From contig NZ_SJPI01000004.1 in assembly GCF_007859865.1 (NCBI RefSeq), positions 186,001-250,000 of the forward strand: a stretch of 64,000 bases of DNA, in the 5' to 3' direction. Below, piece after piece: positions 26,256 through 35,264 of this stretch. A program made the position numbers and the translations under genes. The notes beneath the pieces are model-generated. The model was not told the origin of the DNA. It worked only from the letters and a program-made list of their open reading frames with translations, and searched no databases. Positions within the stretch are counted from its first letter, which is position 1, and each line of letters begins with the position of its first letter. The DNA comes from Rubripirellula amarantea. Lineage in GTDB: Bacteria > Planctomycetota > Planctomycetia > Pirellulales > Pirellulaceae.

Positions 26256-27380
26256 TCACGCAACCTTATACGATCGTAGCGTTTGGTTGGCGACCTGCTC
26301 CCACGTATAGTTTTCCAAGACATGTTCACGACCAGCGTTTGCCAGTTCGCTTCTCTTGGAATCGTTTCCTAGCAATTCGATGATCGCATCGGCCAAGTCG
26401 TCGGGTGCCCCTGGTGGAACCAATTTCCCCCACTGCTCACCCTTGAATAGTTGGCTCAAACCGCCGACGTCCGACGCAACAACACACTTGCCACAGCCCA
26501 TCGCTTCTAGCGCCGATAAGCTAACTGCTTCCATGAATGAGGGCATGACAACAAGGTCGGCCATGTTGTAGTGTCGCGGCATGTATTGATTTTCAACTCC
26601 GTCGAGAAAGTTGATACGGTCGACGTAACTGTGTGTCGAAGCCAGTTCTTCGATTCGCCCGCGCTCTTCTGGAAACCCACCGCCGGTAATAACCGCTCGT
26701 GCGTTTGGATGTGCCGCCAAGATTTTTGGCATCGCTTGCGCTAATACAAAGACGCCATTCTTGGGAGCCAACCTACGCGGTACCAAAAGAACTTGATCCG
26801 TTTCCGCAATGCCCAATTCGGCACGCAGTCCGTCGGCGTGCTGGGGATAGAAGCGACTGGGGTCGTACCCGTTGGGAATATATGTCGTTGTGCATGCGAG
26901 CAGCTTGTCAGTTTCCTCGGCAAGTTCTTGACTAGGGGCAAGAAAATGATCTGCGTGATTGAGCGAAAAGCGGTAGTACGACCGATAAGCTCGGCTACTC
27001 TTCCGCATCAGAAAAGTAGAACTGTGGTTGGTAAAGACTTTGGGGCAGTCAAACGGCAAGTACTTAATGGCAAGACCGGCCCGTAAGTCGTGCCAGTGAA
27101 TCACATCAATGGACAACCGATCATGTTCCTGCAGAATCAACCGTCGTAGCTTCATGCAGTAGGGAATGATACGAGTTTTGGGCGACAACGATTCAAAGCT
27201 GGATCGAACGACACGAATGCCTTCATAGTCTTCAATTCCCTCCGCTCGGTCCTCAACGACTTGATTGATGACCGTCACATTGATGCCTGAGCGAACGAAG
27301 CACCTGGCGATTTCATAGACATGTTGTGACATCCCTCCGATGTTCGGAAGAAAGTCTTCTGTGACAATACAGATATGCAT
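26256..27380 (-). CDS. GT4 family glycosyltransferase
   Basis: A 374-residue GT-B glycosyltransferase encoded opposite to the main cluster. The N-terminus MHICIVTEDFLPNIGGMSQH is classic for GT4 enzymes. Later motifs are VIHWHDLRAGLAI, VPRRLAPKNGVFVLAQAM, AVITGGGFPEERGRIEEL and the E-x7-E-type segment VVMPSFMEAVSLSALEAMG. It converges on the preceding glycosyltransferase gene (six-base gap) and is divergent from the methyltransferase, with 273 non-coding bases between the starts that must hold both promoters. No clear promoter elements were recognised in that gap. Confidence 0.92.
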   Translation of the reverse strand: MHICIVTEDFLPNIGGMSQHVYEIARCFVRSGINVTVINQVVEDRAEGIEDYEGIRVVRSSFESLSPKTRIIPYCMKLRRLILQEHDRLSIDVIHWHDLRAGLAIKYLPFDCPKVFTNHSSTFLMRKSSRAYRSYYRFSLNHADHFLAPSQELAEETDKLLACTTTYIPNGYDPSRFYPQHADGLRAELGIAETDQVLLVPRRLAPKNGVFVLAQAMPKILAAHPNARAVITGGGFPEERGRIEELASTHSYVDRINFLDGVENQYMPRHYNMADLVVMPSFMEAVSLSALEAMGCGKCVVASDVGGLSQLFKGEQWGKLVPPGAPDDLADAIIELLGNDSKRSELANAGREHVLENYTWEQVANQTLRSYKVA

Positions 27381-27653
27381 GGAAGGATGGGGAGTCAGGG
27401 ATCGGCTGGACCAGAAGGATCGGTCTGAATTCAGCTATACTCTGCGGAAAGATTCGAGCCAAAGTCAAGATCAAGACCGGCTTGAACCAGCGAGACCGAA
27501 GAAAGGATCGCCATCAAGGACATATTCTCGTTTGTCAGCATTTTTGCTATCCACTGTCTCGGAAACCGCCTGAATTGACGAGAAAGTGCGGTTTACGCCC
27601 CCAGGCCGACCAAGTCCAACCACCTTTGCTAGATTCTCAAGCCAGGAAATTTC

Positions 27654-28490
27654 ATGACCTCTCCTTCTTTCCAGATGCGGAATGGTGTTCCGACTTCATC
27701 TGAATACCAAGAGCTGATAGGTTCGCCCGACTTTCAGCAAATGGAGAAGTTTTCAGATCAGTTTGTGTCGGCAAACGCCGAAACGCTTCGTCCGTACATG
27801 AAAAAATGGATCACGGACCCTTTGCATCAATGGAGTCGACAATGGGAATACCCGTTCGTTTACTCAAGAATCGAACCTGCCAATGGCTCGGAAAAGCTTC
27901 GCATTCTCGATGCAGGTTCTGGTGCAACCTTCTTCCCGTTCTATTTGCAGCAGCAGAACCCGTCAGCCGAAGTCGCTTGCTGTGACTATGATAAAACGCT
28001 ATCGCCGCTGTACGATTCGATCAACAAAACGCAAAACGCAAACATCAAGTTTTCCGTCGCTGATTTGCGTCAGCTCCCTTTCGAAGATGAGTCCGTCGAC
28101 ACGGTTTACTGCGTATCGGTACTCGAACACACCGACGCCTACGAAACAATTATCAACGAGTTTCGCCGGGTCGTTCGCCCCGGTGGACGAATCGTCATTA
28201 CCTTCGATATCTCGCTCGACGGAAAGCACGATATTCCTGAAGCAAAAGCCGAGCAACTGCTATCGTTGATCATTAAGGGGAATGAAGAATCCGATGCATT
28301 CCCCACGGTTCAATCGCAACTCCAGCAACCGTCGATCGTTTCCACTGATTGGTTTGCGGAATCTCAGGCGGATTTGCTGCCGTGGTCGAGACCAGGATTG
28401 CTTCAACATGCAAAGTCACTGATCAAGTCGGGACAACTTCGTAAGTGGCCCAACAGCCTGACGTTCTATTGCTTGAGCGTCGAAAAGTAG
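27654..28490 (+). CDS. SAM-dependent methyltransferase in the exopolysaccharide locus
   Basis: A 278-residue class I methyltransferase. Motif I is LRILDAGSGATFFPFYL near residues 82-98, followed by the acidic residue in ACCDYD, and the post-motif segments DLRQLPFEDESVDTVYC, VSVLEHTD and FRRVVRPGGRIVITFD of the Methyltransf_11 type. The N-terminal 70 residues and C-terminal 70 residues have no recognised domain. Placed between a glycosyltransferase and the flippase, it probably methylates a sugar of the repeat unit. ATG 27654 is used; an alternative ATG lies at 27675. Confidence 0.87.
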   Translation: MTSPSFQMRNGVPTSSEYQELIGSPDFQQMEKFSDQFVSANAETLRPYMKKWITDPLHQWSRQWEYPFVYSRIEPANGSEKLRILDAGSGATFFPFYLQQQNPSAEVACCDYDKTLSPLYDSINKTQNANIKFSVADLRQLPFEDESVDTVYCVSVLEHTDAYETIINEFRRVVRPGGRIVITFDISLDGKHDIPEAKAEQLLSLIIKGNEESDAFPTVQSQLQQPSIVSTDWFAESQADLLPWSRPGLLQHAKSLIKSGQLRKWPNSLTFYCLSVEK

Positions 28491-28682
28491 GGATCTTCCC
28501 GACCAAACTAGAAGACCACCATTCGTCATTGGCCCAGTCGCCGCACTACGCAGCCGCAATACGCTATGCCAACCGCCGTGGCGAACGCCCGGTCGACTAT
28601 ACGCGGTGCAAACGGATGATATATCTACTCAGTGCAGGCTGGGTAGATTGCGAGCCTATGAGGATTTCGCCTGGTGTCATAG

Positions 28683-30041
28683 GTGAAGCAAAGCATTTGG
28701 GATAAACAAACAAAGCGTTTCCTCACCGATCGGAAATTTGTGGGTACGAATCGAAAACTACTTCTCGGCTCAGCGATCAGTGTTTTTGTCCGACTGGTTG
28801 GTGGACTCTCTGCGTTTCTACTGAGCCTGTTTTTGGCTCGCTATTTGGGTGCCACCGAGTCTGGCGTCTTCTTCTTTGCGCTGTCGTTGGTGATGGTTTT
28901 GTCGGTCTCTGCACGGATCGGGACGGACTTGACCGTGCTGCGGTTCACGAGCATCCAATTCGGCAACGGTGATGTAGTTGGCACGCTGGACACACTTCGA
29001 CGCTGCCTGATTTTGGCTGGCACCGCCTCGACATTTGTTGCAGTGGCTCTCTATTTCGTGTCGGGAACGATAGAAACCTACACCGAACTTTCGTCAAATC
29101 TGTCCGAGACTCTTCGCGCAATGAGCCCGGGGTTGATAGGGCTTTCGATGCTTTCGCTGATTGCTATGGGGCTTCAAGGCATGCGGAAGATCGTCTTCTC
29201 GGTATTCGTACTAAACATTGCACTAAACGCATTTGTGATCTTGGGCGTTGCCGTTCGGAACGCTGCCAGTCCGGTCACGGTAGGGTACATATTTAGTATC
29301 GGAACGATGCTGACAGCAGCGTTGGGCTGGTACCTTCTACCCGCTGCAACGTCACGAGTTGAACCTGAGGTTGATTCGAACGAGCGACTCGAAGCTTCGA
29401 ATCTCGAAATTGGAAATCAACAGATACTTAACAGTTGCATTCCCCTCTGGGGTGTCGACGTGCTCAGCCAATTGAGTCGCTGGTCTGCACAATTGATTTC
29501 CGGTTTCTGGATCGCATCAAATGAACTATCGCAGTTAGCTACCGCTCAACGAACGGCACTGCTTATTGGCTTTATCTTGGCGGCAGTGAACACGGTCTTG
29601 GCTCCTAAGTTTGCGTCGTTTTTTCATTCCGGCCAAAGCGATCAACTAGCAAGACTCTCAAAGAAGTCATGCCAATTGCTCGCTTTGATTTCGCTACCAT
29701 TGTTTCTAGCGATGATGATCTTCCCGAGCCAAATCATGGGCCTGTTTGGCTCGGACTTTCGTGGGGGAGCGGGAGCGTTACAGATCTTAGCGATTGCTCA
29801 ATTTGTTAATGTCTGCACTGGTTCGGTAGGCTATCTGTTGTCGATGACCGGTCACGAACGGGACCTGCGGCGAGCAACTTTGATCGGCTCGGTCGTTGCA
29901 ATCGTAGTCTCGTTGATCTTGATTCCTCGACTAGGACTGATAGGCGCAGCCATCGCCACTGCGATTGCAAGTATCCTGCAGAACCTTCTGCTGACAGTTT
30001 CCGTCAAGCAACGCCTCGGCTTTTGGCTAGTCTCACCATAG
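28683..30041 (+). CDS. Oligosaccharide flippase (Wzx-like)
   Basis: A 452-residue integral membrane protein of the MOP superfamily with about 12-14 hydrophobic segments. The N-terminal pattern LVGGLSAFLLSLFLARYLGATESGVFFFALS is the usual first-helix pair of Wzx proteins, and GLFGSDFRGGAGALQILAIAQFVNVCTGSVGYLL is the conserved region before the last helices. It would flip lipid-linked repeat units across the inner membrane. The start is GTG. The stop is ten bases before the sulfotransferase start, so the two are probably co-transcribed. The 192 bases before it carry no convincing gene. Confidence 0.92.
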   Translation: MKQSIWDKQTKRFLTDRKFVGTNRKLLLGSAISVFVRLVGGLSAFLLSLFLARYLGATESGVFFFALSLVMVLSVSARIGTDLTVLRFTSIQFGNGDVVGTLDTLRRCLILAGTASTFVAVALYFVSGTIETYTELSSNLSETLRAMSPGLIGLSMLSLIAMGLQGMRKIVFSVFVLNIALNAFVILGVAVRNAASPVTVGYIFSIGTMLTAALGWYLLPAATSRVEPEVDSNERLEASNLEIGNQQILNSCIPLWGVDVLSQLSRWSAQLISGFWIASNELSQLATAQRTALLIGFILAAVNTVLAPKFASFFHSGQSDQLARLSKKSCQLLALISLPLFLAMMIFPSQIMGLFGSDFRGGAGALQILAIAQFVNVCTGSVGYLLSMTGHERDLRRATLIGSVVAIVVSLILIPRLGLIGAAIATAIASILQNLLLTVSVKQRLGFWLVSP

Positions 30042-30051
30042 AACGAATTGA

Positions 30052-30993
30052 TTGATGATCGAAAATAACGGCATGCAGAATACGGCAGCAGCGGAGGTAC
30101 ACGTCGACTGCTTTCTAATTGGCGTTCCCAAAGCGGGAACGACGTGGCTAGCCGGCGCATTGCAGCATCACCCAGAAGTATGTTTCAGCGAGCCCAAAGA
30201 AGTCGACGAACTTTCAGACCACCGTGGAACATTTAATCGCCTGCCAAGGCCCGTTGACTGGAACCGCTACCGCCAAGCATTCGGCGACCGACCAGGGCTT
30301 CGAATCGACGGCAGCATTCACGCCTTCAGCGACCCTGATGCGCCTCGCAAGTTCTCTCATTGGTACCCCAATGCAAAATTCATCCTATGCATTCGGCAAC
30401 CGGTGGACCGAGCGGTAAGCCATTGGAATATGATCAGAGCTGGCACGCACCTTGAACCCAACGGTGTCGATTGGTCTGACTTCGCCATAGCCTGGCGCGA
30501 CGGAAGGCTACACGGCGACAGCCTGTACGGCCGGTGCTTTTCGCGGTGGCTGCAGTTTTACGACACCAACAGGTTTCTGATTGCAAAATCCGAGAACATG
30601 AAACACTCGCCTACCGAGGTGCTTTCACAAGTTCACGAATTCCTTGGTGTATCGGACCACGATTACAGCGAAAAAGCGTTGGAGCTCAAACATCAATCGT
30701 CGGATCTGAAATCGCTTAACCCGGTCGGTAGATCAATTCGAAATGCTATTCCGCGGAATCTTCGCACAAGCTTCAAACGCGTCATGCCGTGGTTGTCCTA
30801 CATGCCACATCGTTTCCCACTGTTTGCGGCTCCCGCGAACACTCTGAACTGCACCGACTACCACCACGGGATTTGCGCAACCGAGGTCCTTCCTGACATG
30901 GAGCAATTCGAATCGCTGTCGGGAATCGACATGACGCAGTGGATCGAAGAGACTCGCCAGGCGGCCGCTAGAATCAAACGTCTGCGGTCTTAG
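30052..30993 (+). CDS. Sulfotransferase (PAPS-dependent)
   Basis: A 313-residue sulfotransferase that would move sulfate from PAPS to a carbohydrate. The 5'-phosphosulfate loop is P26-K-A-G-T-T-W-L33 and the 3'-phosphate site is IRQPVDRAVSHWNM near residues 119-132. A later segment (RFLIAKSENMKHSPTEVLSQVHEFLGV) is the standard Sulfotransfer domain ending. Residues about 250-280 resemble the extra loop of heparan-type sulfotransferases. Its place directly after the flippase indicates that the exopolysaccharide, or its precursor, is sulfated. The last 20 bases overlap the 3' end of the convergent polymerase-like gene. Confidence 0.92.
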   Translation: MMIENNGMQNTAAAEVHVDCFLIGVPKAGTTWLAGALQHHPEVCFSEPKEVDELSDHRGTFNRLPRPVDWNRYRQAFGDRPGLRIDGSIHAFSDPDAPRKFSHWYPNAKFILCIRQPVDRAVSHWNMIRAGTHLEPNGVDWSDFAIAWRDGRLHGDSLYGRCFSRWLQFYDTNRFLIAKSENMKHSPTEVLSQVHEFLGVSDHDYSEKALELKHQSSDLKSLNPVGRSIRNAIPRNLRTSFKRVMPWLSYMPHRFPLFAAPANTLNCTDYHHGICATEVLPDMEQFESLSGIDMTQWIEETRQAAARIKRLRS

Positions 30994-32248
30994 CAACCAC
31001 GGTTGAGCCTGACTCGCGTGATGCGTTTTCTTGCCAATTGATGGATGCAAACCAAGCAGAGAAAAACAATAGCACGGGAAAGGTTTGATAGTACAAATTG
31101 ACGTCATTGACCTGCCATTGCATCACAACGGCCAACATCATCGCAGTGAAAATGCCGCTGGCGAAGTCACCACGAAGCGCGCTGCGAACCGTAGGCCAGG
31201 CCAACACTCCATAGAGAGCAAAGAACAGTGCGCTCCCCAACAAGCCGTAGGTGGCTAAGTGGAAGACAAAAAAGTTTTCCACGGGATGCCCGAGCACAAA
31301 CTCCGGCGCGCGGTAACCCATACCGAAAATCGCATACGTCGGACTGTCGAACGTTTGCTCGATCCCCGCGATCCAGTGCGCGACTCTACCTGATGACAAT
31401 TGGTTCAGGTTCCCATCCATATTGGCTCGTTCGATTTCTACGTCCAAAATTGGGTACTCAGTAACCGAAAGCAACAGAACCAACATCGCCCCCAGCAGGA
31501 CAAAGCCACGCATCGCAAACCTAGACTTTGCCGCCGAGTGGTTCACCCCAAGCACACTGAACGCAAAAAAGACAAGCGTATTTAGCACCGAAACCCGGAC
31601 GAGAGATTCGTGGTAGATAAACGCCAAGTAAACGGGAAGCACACACCACAGTCCGATCCAAAACAGACGCTTGCGACCTGCCATGGCTAGGCCAGCCAAC
31701 AGGATTTGGATACCAACAGTCGCGTTGAATGCGAATGCTCCTGTCTCACCCTGCAAGCCTCCCAAACGGTGAAACAATTCTCCACCATCGCGTTGGAAAG
31801 TCTGGTGAGCGTCGAACGCTGTGCTTCCAAAGTGGTAGAGCGTGGCGATGATAAGCGTGACAGCAACTGCTAACGTCCCGAATACGATCAAGCATCGCGT
31901 CAGCCACTTACGATCAAGCGGCATCGCCGCGACCAAAAACAATGGCACGTGAATGGAAAACAGTCGCCCAAGCTGAGGTGTATCGAGCAGATAGAGATGA
32001 CGATTGTCGTCAAGCAACATCCGAAGCGACATCACGGTCACAGCAAACCCTACTGCCAACAGACTTACCAACGCGATGCGCTTGGCGTAGCCGCGGTAAC
32101 GGCACATCAACAACACCACAGGGAGCGCTAGCAATGCAAGAAAGTCAGTGGACTTCGCTTGTTCGGGCGCGTACGGGACCTTGACCATGACCTGCGGTAC
32201 GCAAGCCACAATCATGGCAATGATTACGGCGAATAGACGAGCGTTCAA
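30974..32248 (-). CDS. Polysaccharide polymerase / O-antigen ligase-like membrane protein
   Basis: A 424-residue protein with about 11-12 hydrophobic segments. A periplasmic loop near residues 275-330 contains NLNQLSSGRVAHWIAGIEQTF, MGYRAPEFV and HPVENFFVFHLATYGLLGSA, which fits the pattern (R-x-x-W ... G-G ... H-N-x-x-L ... G-x-x-G) of Wzy/WaaL proteins. Being the second such gene in the locus, it could be the true Wzy while the 905-residue protein is a ligase, or the reverse. It is encoded on the minus strand and converges with the sulfotransferase gene, overlapping by 20 bases. Confidence 0.82.
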   Translation of the reverse strand: MNARLFAVIIAMIVACVPQVMVKVPYAPEQAKSTDFLALLALPVVLLMCRYRGYAKRIALVSLLAVGFAVTVMSLRMLLDDNRHLYLLDTPQLGRLFSIHVPLFLVAAMPLDRKWLTRCLIVFGTLAVAVTLIIATLYHFGSTAFDAHQTFQRDGGELFHRLGGLQGETGAFAFNATVGIQILLAGLAMAGRKRLFWIGLWCVLPVYLAFIYHESLVRVSVLNTLVFFAFSVLGVNHSAAKSRFAMRGFVLLGAMLVLLLSVTEYPILDVEIERANMDGNLNQLSSGRVAHWIAGIEQTFDSPTYAIFGMGYRAPEFVLGHPVENFFVFHLATYGLLGSALFFALYGVLAWPTVRSALRGDFASGIFTAMMLAVVMQWQVNDVNLYYQTFPVLLFFSAWFASINWQENASRESGSTVVAKTADV

Positions 32249-32462
32249 CGGAGCATCCTGCTAGAGATCACTTATCCTCAATGAAACTGCCACACCTAGT
32301 CGAAAGCTTCGCGCCAAGGCCGACCGAAACACAAAGGACCGTGAGGTCAACCAACAGCGACTTAGCCCGATACCGATTCTTAGACCAACATCTGTGACGC
32401 GTCGCCACAAGGTCCATCGGTTACGGTACGAAAAAGCTCACTGGAGGCTTTAATGAGGATTC

Positions 32463-33236
32463 CTATTTTTCGAGTTTGTTGAACATTCGGTAAATCGAAC
32501 CACGTTGGTTCTGACGAAATTCGCTAGGAAAGATCGGCGTTACTGGGGCGGGCTCCATGTACTCAAAGTAAATACGACCGATCTTATCGAGGTACTTCGG
32601 ATCAATCGCCGACACCGTATCCACTTCAAGCCCTTCGATGTCAAGCTTGAGAATGTCGACGTGAGTTTCTTTTGAAAGCACATCCGCCAAAACATCATTG
32701 ATGGTTATCGTTTCCACTTCGATGTAGTTTCCGGTGCTAACGCCCAAACCTCCGTAGCGTCCGGTCGGTTCGGTGCCAAACTGTAGCCGACCTGATTCGT
32801 ACGAAACCGCGTTCTCGTAAAGCGTGTACCGATCTTTGTAAGACGCTAAGTTCGATTCAAGTTTCGGAACGTTTGCGGGGTCGGGTTCGTACAGGTAACA
32901 ACGAACGTGATCGTTGCGTGTCAGGAAATAAAGACCACTGATTCCGATGTTCGAACCAATGTCGACGACAACATTGATTGAAGAATCCGCATCATAATCC
33001 TTGCGACAGAAAATTTCGTTGACCGTCAGCATATCTGCAGGGCAGTGCAGCATTGGATTCACCCGCCCCTGCGGCGTCGCCAAACCTGGCTGATAGGGAT
33101 ACTCACCTTGCTTGGTGATGTACCGCTTAAAATTTGCCCAAAACTGATCGTAGACCCGAGACATATTCCACAACGCGAGGTAGTGCTCGTGGTGAGTCAG
33201 CGCTTTTAGGATGCGATCAGGACTTCGTGCAAACAC
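32463..33236 (-). CDS. FkbM family methyltransferase
   Basis: A 257-residue SAM-dependent O-methyltransferase, commonly found in exopolysaccharide loci where it methylates sugar hydroxyls. Motif I is VVVDIGSNIGISGLYFL near residues 89-105, the acidic post-motif is YEPDPANV, and the diagnostic FkbM segment VDILKLDIEGLEVD lies near residues 197-210. The start used is GTG 33236; ATG 33164 (MSRVYDQ) would remove the first 24 residues and leaves the domain intact. It closes the polysaccharide locus on the minus strand. The 214 bases before the polymerase-like gene carry no recognised feature. Confidence 0.9.
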   Translation of the reverse strand: MFARSPDRILKALTHHEHYLALWNMSRVYDQFWANFKRYITKQGEYPYQPGLATPQGRVNPMLHCPADMLTVNEIFCRKDYDADSSINVVVDIGSNIGISGLYFLTRNDHVRCYLYEPDPANVPKLESNLASYKDRYTLYENAVSYESGRLQFGTEPTGRYGGLGVSTGNYIEVETITINDVLADVLSKETHVDILKLDIEGLEVDTVSAIDPKYLDKIGRIYFEYMEPAPVTPIFPSEFRQNQRGSIYRMFNKLEK

Positions 33237-33379
33237 TCGCTTCGCCAGTTATGTCGGGGGCACTATGAGATAGGTCCCGGAGCTTAGCGAAGCCAAAAAT
33301 ATAAATGAAGATCAATCTGGATAGTGACCAAAAGCACATCGGCCAGTCGATTCACCCGTCGATTCACCCGAGTACGCGC

Positions 33380-33637
33380 CTAAATTCCCATCTGCGAGAG
33401 CATGTCGGCGATGCGGCCCAGATTTTCGGTTAGGGCGGGATGGGAGGCTTTGAATTCTTCAGTTGCTTCTTGCAATCGCTCGGCAAGGGATTGCGAATTG
33501 ACCTCGCTGCGATCAAGGCTCGTCTGAATCTCGGTGACGGCAGCTTCCAATCGGGCTCGTTCTTCTACGTCGAGCTCCTGTACATCTTGCAAATGCTTAT
33601 GAAGCTGAGCGAGGGCGTTTTCGAGTTCTTGTCGCAT
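33380..33637 (-). CDS. DUF4404 family protein
   Basis: An 85-residue, highly charged helical protein. The body (RQELENALAQLHKHLQDVQE, then ARLEAAVTEIQTSL) and the ending ENLGRIADMLSQMGI match DUF4404 proteins, whose function is unknown. ATG 33637 was chosen because it gives the usual family N-terminus; the frame extends upstream to 33679 with a basic stretch not expected in the family. It lies alone between the polysaccharide locus and the PIG-L region. The predicted structure is a two- or three-helix bundle or coiled coil. Confidence 0.85.
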   Translation of the reverse strand: MRQELENALAQLHKHLQDVQELDVEERARLEAAVTEIQTSLDRSEVNSQSLAERLQEATEEFKASHPALTENLGRIADMLSQMGI

Positions 33638-34049
33638 GGGCGGAAAGGTTCGTTTGAGGAATCGCGAGGGGCGCACCACAGCAACCCAAAATTGGTAGCA
33701 ATGATGCCTGAATCGGCACCAGCACCCTATTCATTGTATGCCAGGCTACACGATTGCAGCAGAGGTCCGATATCACAGAGAGAACCGAATCTCGCACGAC
33801 TAAATCATATCGAGCGAAAAATCCGCAGCGGCCAATCGCTTGCGGCAAAATTAGGCGGCGGCAAACTGGGAAGCAGCCAAACTGGGCAGCAGCCAGTCGC
33901 CATCAAACAGTCGCCAGTGAACAGTCACCAGCAAACAGTGCCTCTTCGAGATCCCGCAAGAAAGGGAGCACCTAGCGACCAGGCAAACGAAAGTAAGCCT
34001 CGCGACCCCATTTCCGCTGCGACGCTTGGCCGGGCAAACTTAGTCTCGA
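33638..34049. other. Gap of about 410 bases with short degenerate repeats
   Basis: No convincing gene. Plus-strand frames here run antisense into the DUF4404 gene and give low-complexity Ser/Gln-rich translations. The notable content is a repeat patch at 33855-33940. An upstream promoter for DUF4404 (minus strand) must lie here, but I could not identify one. Confidence 0.5.
33855..33940. repeat. Degenerate short tandem repeats
   Basis: The units AACAGTCGCCAGTG (33906-33919), AACAGTCACCAGCA (33920-33933) and a partial AACAGTG (33934-33940) form a 14-base tandem repeat. Upstream, related CAAACTGGG / AGCAGCC blocks recur twice between 33855 and 33895. This looks like a slippage-derived patch in non-coding DNA. 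Confidence 0.6.
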
Positions 34050-34373
34050 TTAGCCCTCCATCACCGCGTCTTTGATCGCCGCGACCATCGCGGAGCGGGA
34101 CGCCACCCGACCTTCGATCCGGCTCATGTCCACCCCCAAAACGCCAGCCAGCTTGATGGCCAAGTCCACATCGCGAATGCCGTGAAAATGATTGGTCGGA
34201 CGCTCCTGGAAATAGATCGTATCGCGGTCCCGATCGAAGCTTGATTCGAACGCATCGGCAAGTTCATCAATCCAAGCCTGTGGCACCCGTTGCTCTTGGC
34301 AATGATCTAGCGGCCAGATCGTTTCACCGGTGCATTGCGTCAACAGGGCGAGAGCTCGATCGCGGGCTATCAA
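34050..34373 (-). CDS. Small protein of unknown function
   Basis: A 107-residue protein that I do not recognise, soluble and of globular composition: ECTGE-like CTGETIWPLDHC near residues 14-25, then QAWIDELADAFESSFD, TNHFHGIRDVDLAIKLAGVLGVD and a C-terminal helix SAMVAAIKDAVMEG. The start is TTG 34373; no in-frame ATG lies nearer than the C-terminal third, which is a weakness. It is divergent from the PIG-L deacetylase gene, whose chosen start lies 117 bases away. A reading-frame error or a non-coding call cannot be excluded, though the composition is protein-like. Confidence 0.55.
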   Translation of the reverse strand: MIARDRALALLTQCTGETIWPLDHCQEQRVPQAWIDELADAFESSFDRDRDTIYFQERPTNHFHGIRDVDLAIKLAGVLGVDMSRIEGRVASRSAMVAAIKDAVMEG

Positions 34374-34490
34374 GAGAACATTATTCCTAGCAAAGGGGAG
34401 TCACGCGAAGTGTCGCAACAGCCTACATTATTAGGCGTTGGATCCTCATTGATCAATCGACCCTCCCCACCATCCTCTTTCAACATCGCC

Positions 34491-35264
34491 ATGCCTTCCT
34501 GCCTCGCCATTGCTGCCCACCCCGACGACATTGAATTCCTTTTTGCGGGTGCGATGCTGCACCTAGCCGATCGCGGCTGGGACCTTCACTACATGAACCT
34601 ATGCGACGGATCTCGCGGCTCTACGACCATGAGCCAAGCCGAGTGCGCGGCAGTCCGATTGAAGGAAGCTCAAGCGGCCGCTGCTTTGATGGGTGCTAAG
34701 TTTTACGGACCAATTTTTTCTGACATGGAAGGTGAGTACAACACCGCAAATCTGAAGAAGGTCACGGCTGTTGTTCGAATGGCCAAGCCGTCCATCGTCT
34801 TGACTCATTCGCCGATTGACTACATGGAAGATCACGAAGTCGCCTGCCGCTTGGCCGTTAGCGCCGCGTTCTCGCATGGGATGCCCAATCTGGAAAGCGA
34901 TCCACCCACGGATGTTTACATGGAACCAGTCACCGTTTACCACGCTCAACCGGTCCATAATCGAATCCCCACCGGTGAACTAGTTGTACCGCACTTCTAC
35001 GTCGACACCACGTCGGTGATTGATCGAAAGATTGATACGCTGGCTTGTCACGCCAGTCAAAAACAATGGCTTGACGAAAGCCAAGGGATGGACAGTTACC
35101 TTGAAACCGGTCGCCAAGTTGGGCGCGATGTGGGCAAGATGAGCGGCAAGTTTGAGTACGCTGAGGGATGGCGACGTCGTGAGCACTGGGGCTTCTGCGG
35201 CGCGGATGACGATCCGCTTGCCAAGGCTCTCGCCGACGTCATCGACGACCAGCGCACCAAGTAG
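34491..35264 (+). CDS. PIG-L family N-acetylglucosaminyl deacetylase
   Basis: A 257-residue zinc-dependent deacetylase of the PIG-L/LmbE family; members remove acetyl from GlcNAc conjugates, including bacillithiol and mycothiol precursors. The zinc and catalytic motif AAHPDDIEF is at residues 8-16. Further family features are LCDGSRGSTTMSQAE near 43-57, R-L-K-E-A-Q-A-A-A near 62-70, VLTHSPIDYMEDHEVACRLA near 104-123 (zinc His) and HASQKQWLDES near 187-197. The frame is open to 34335, but ATG 34491 starts just before the catalytic motif as in all relatives. Whether its substrate is a thiol cofactor or a glycan is not shown by the context. Confidence 0.9.
   Translation: MPSCLAIAAHPDDIEFLFAGAMLHLADRGWDLHYMNLCDGSRGSTTMSQAECAAVRLKEAQAAAALMGAKFYGPIFSDMEGEYNTANLKKVTAVVRMAKPSIVLTHSPIDYMEDHEVACRLAVSAAFSHGMPNLESDPPTDVYMEPVTVYHAQPVHNRIPTGELVVPHFYVDTTSVIDRKIDTLACHASQKQWLDESQGMDSYLETGRQVGRDVGKMSGKFEYAEGWRRREHWGFCGADDDPLAKALADVIDDQRTK

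Noticed and set aside
28445-28705. 86-codon plus-strand frame between the methyltransferase and the flippase
   Set aside because: It overlaps the methyltransferase end and the flippase start in another frame, and its composition is not protein-like.
33440-34075. 211-codon plus-strand frame across the DUF4404 gene and the repeat patch
   Set aside because: It is antisense to DUF4404 over its first third and becomes Ser/Gln/Pro-rich low-complexity sequence in the repeat patch. No ribosome site is seen.
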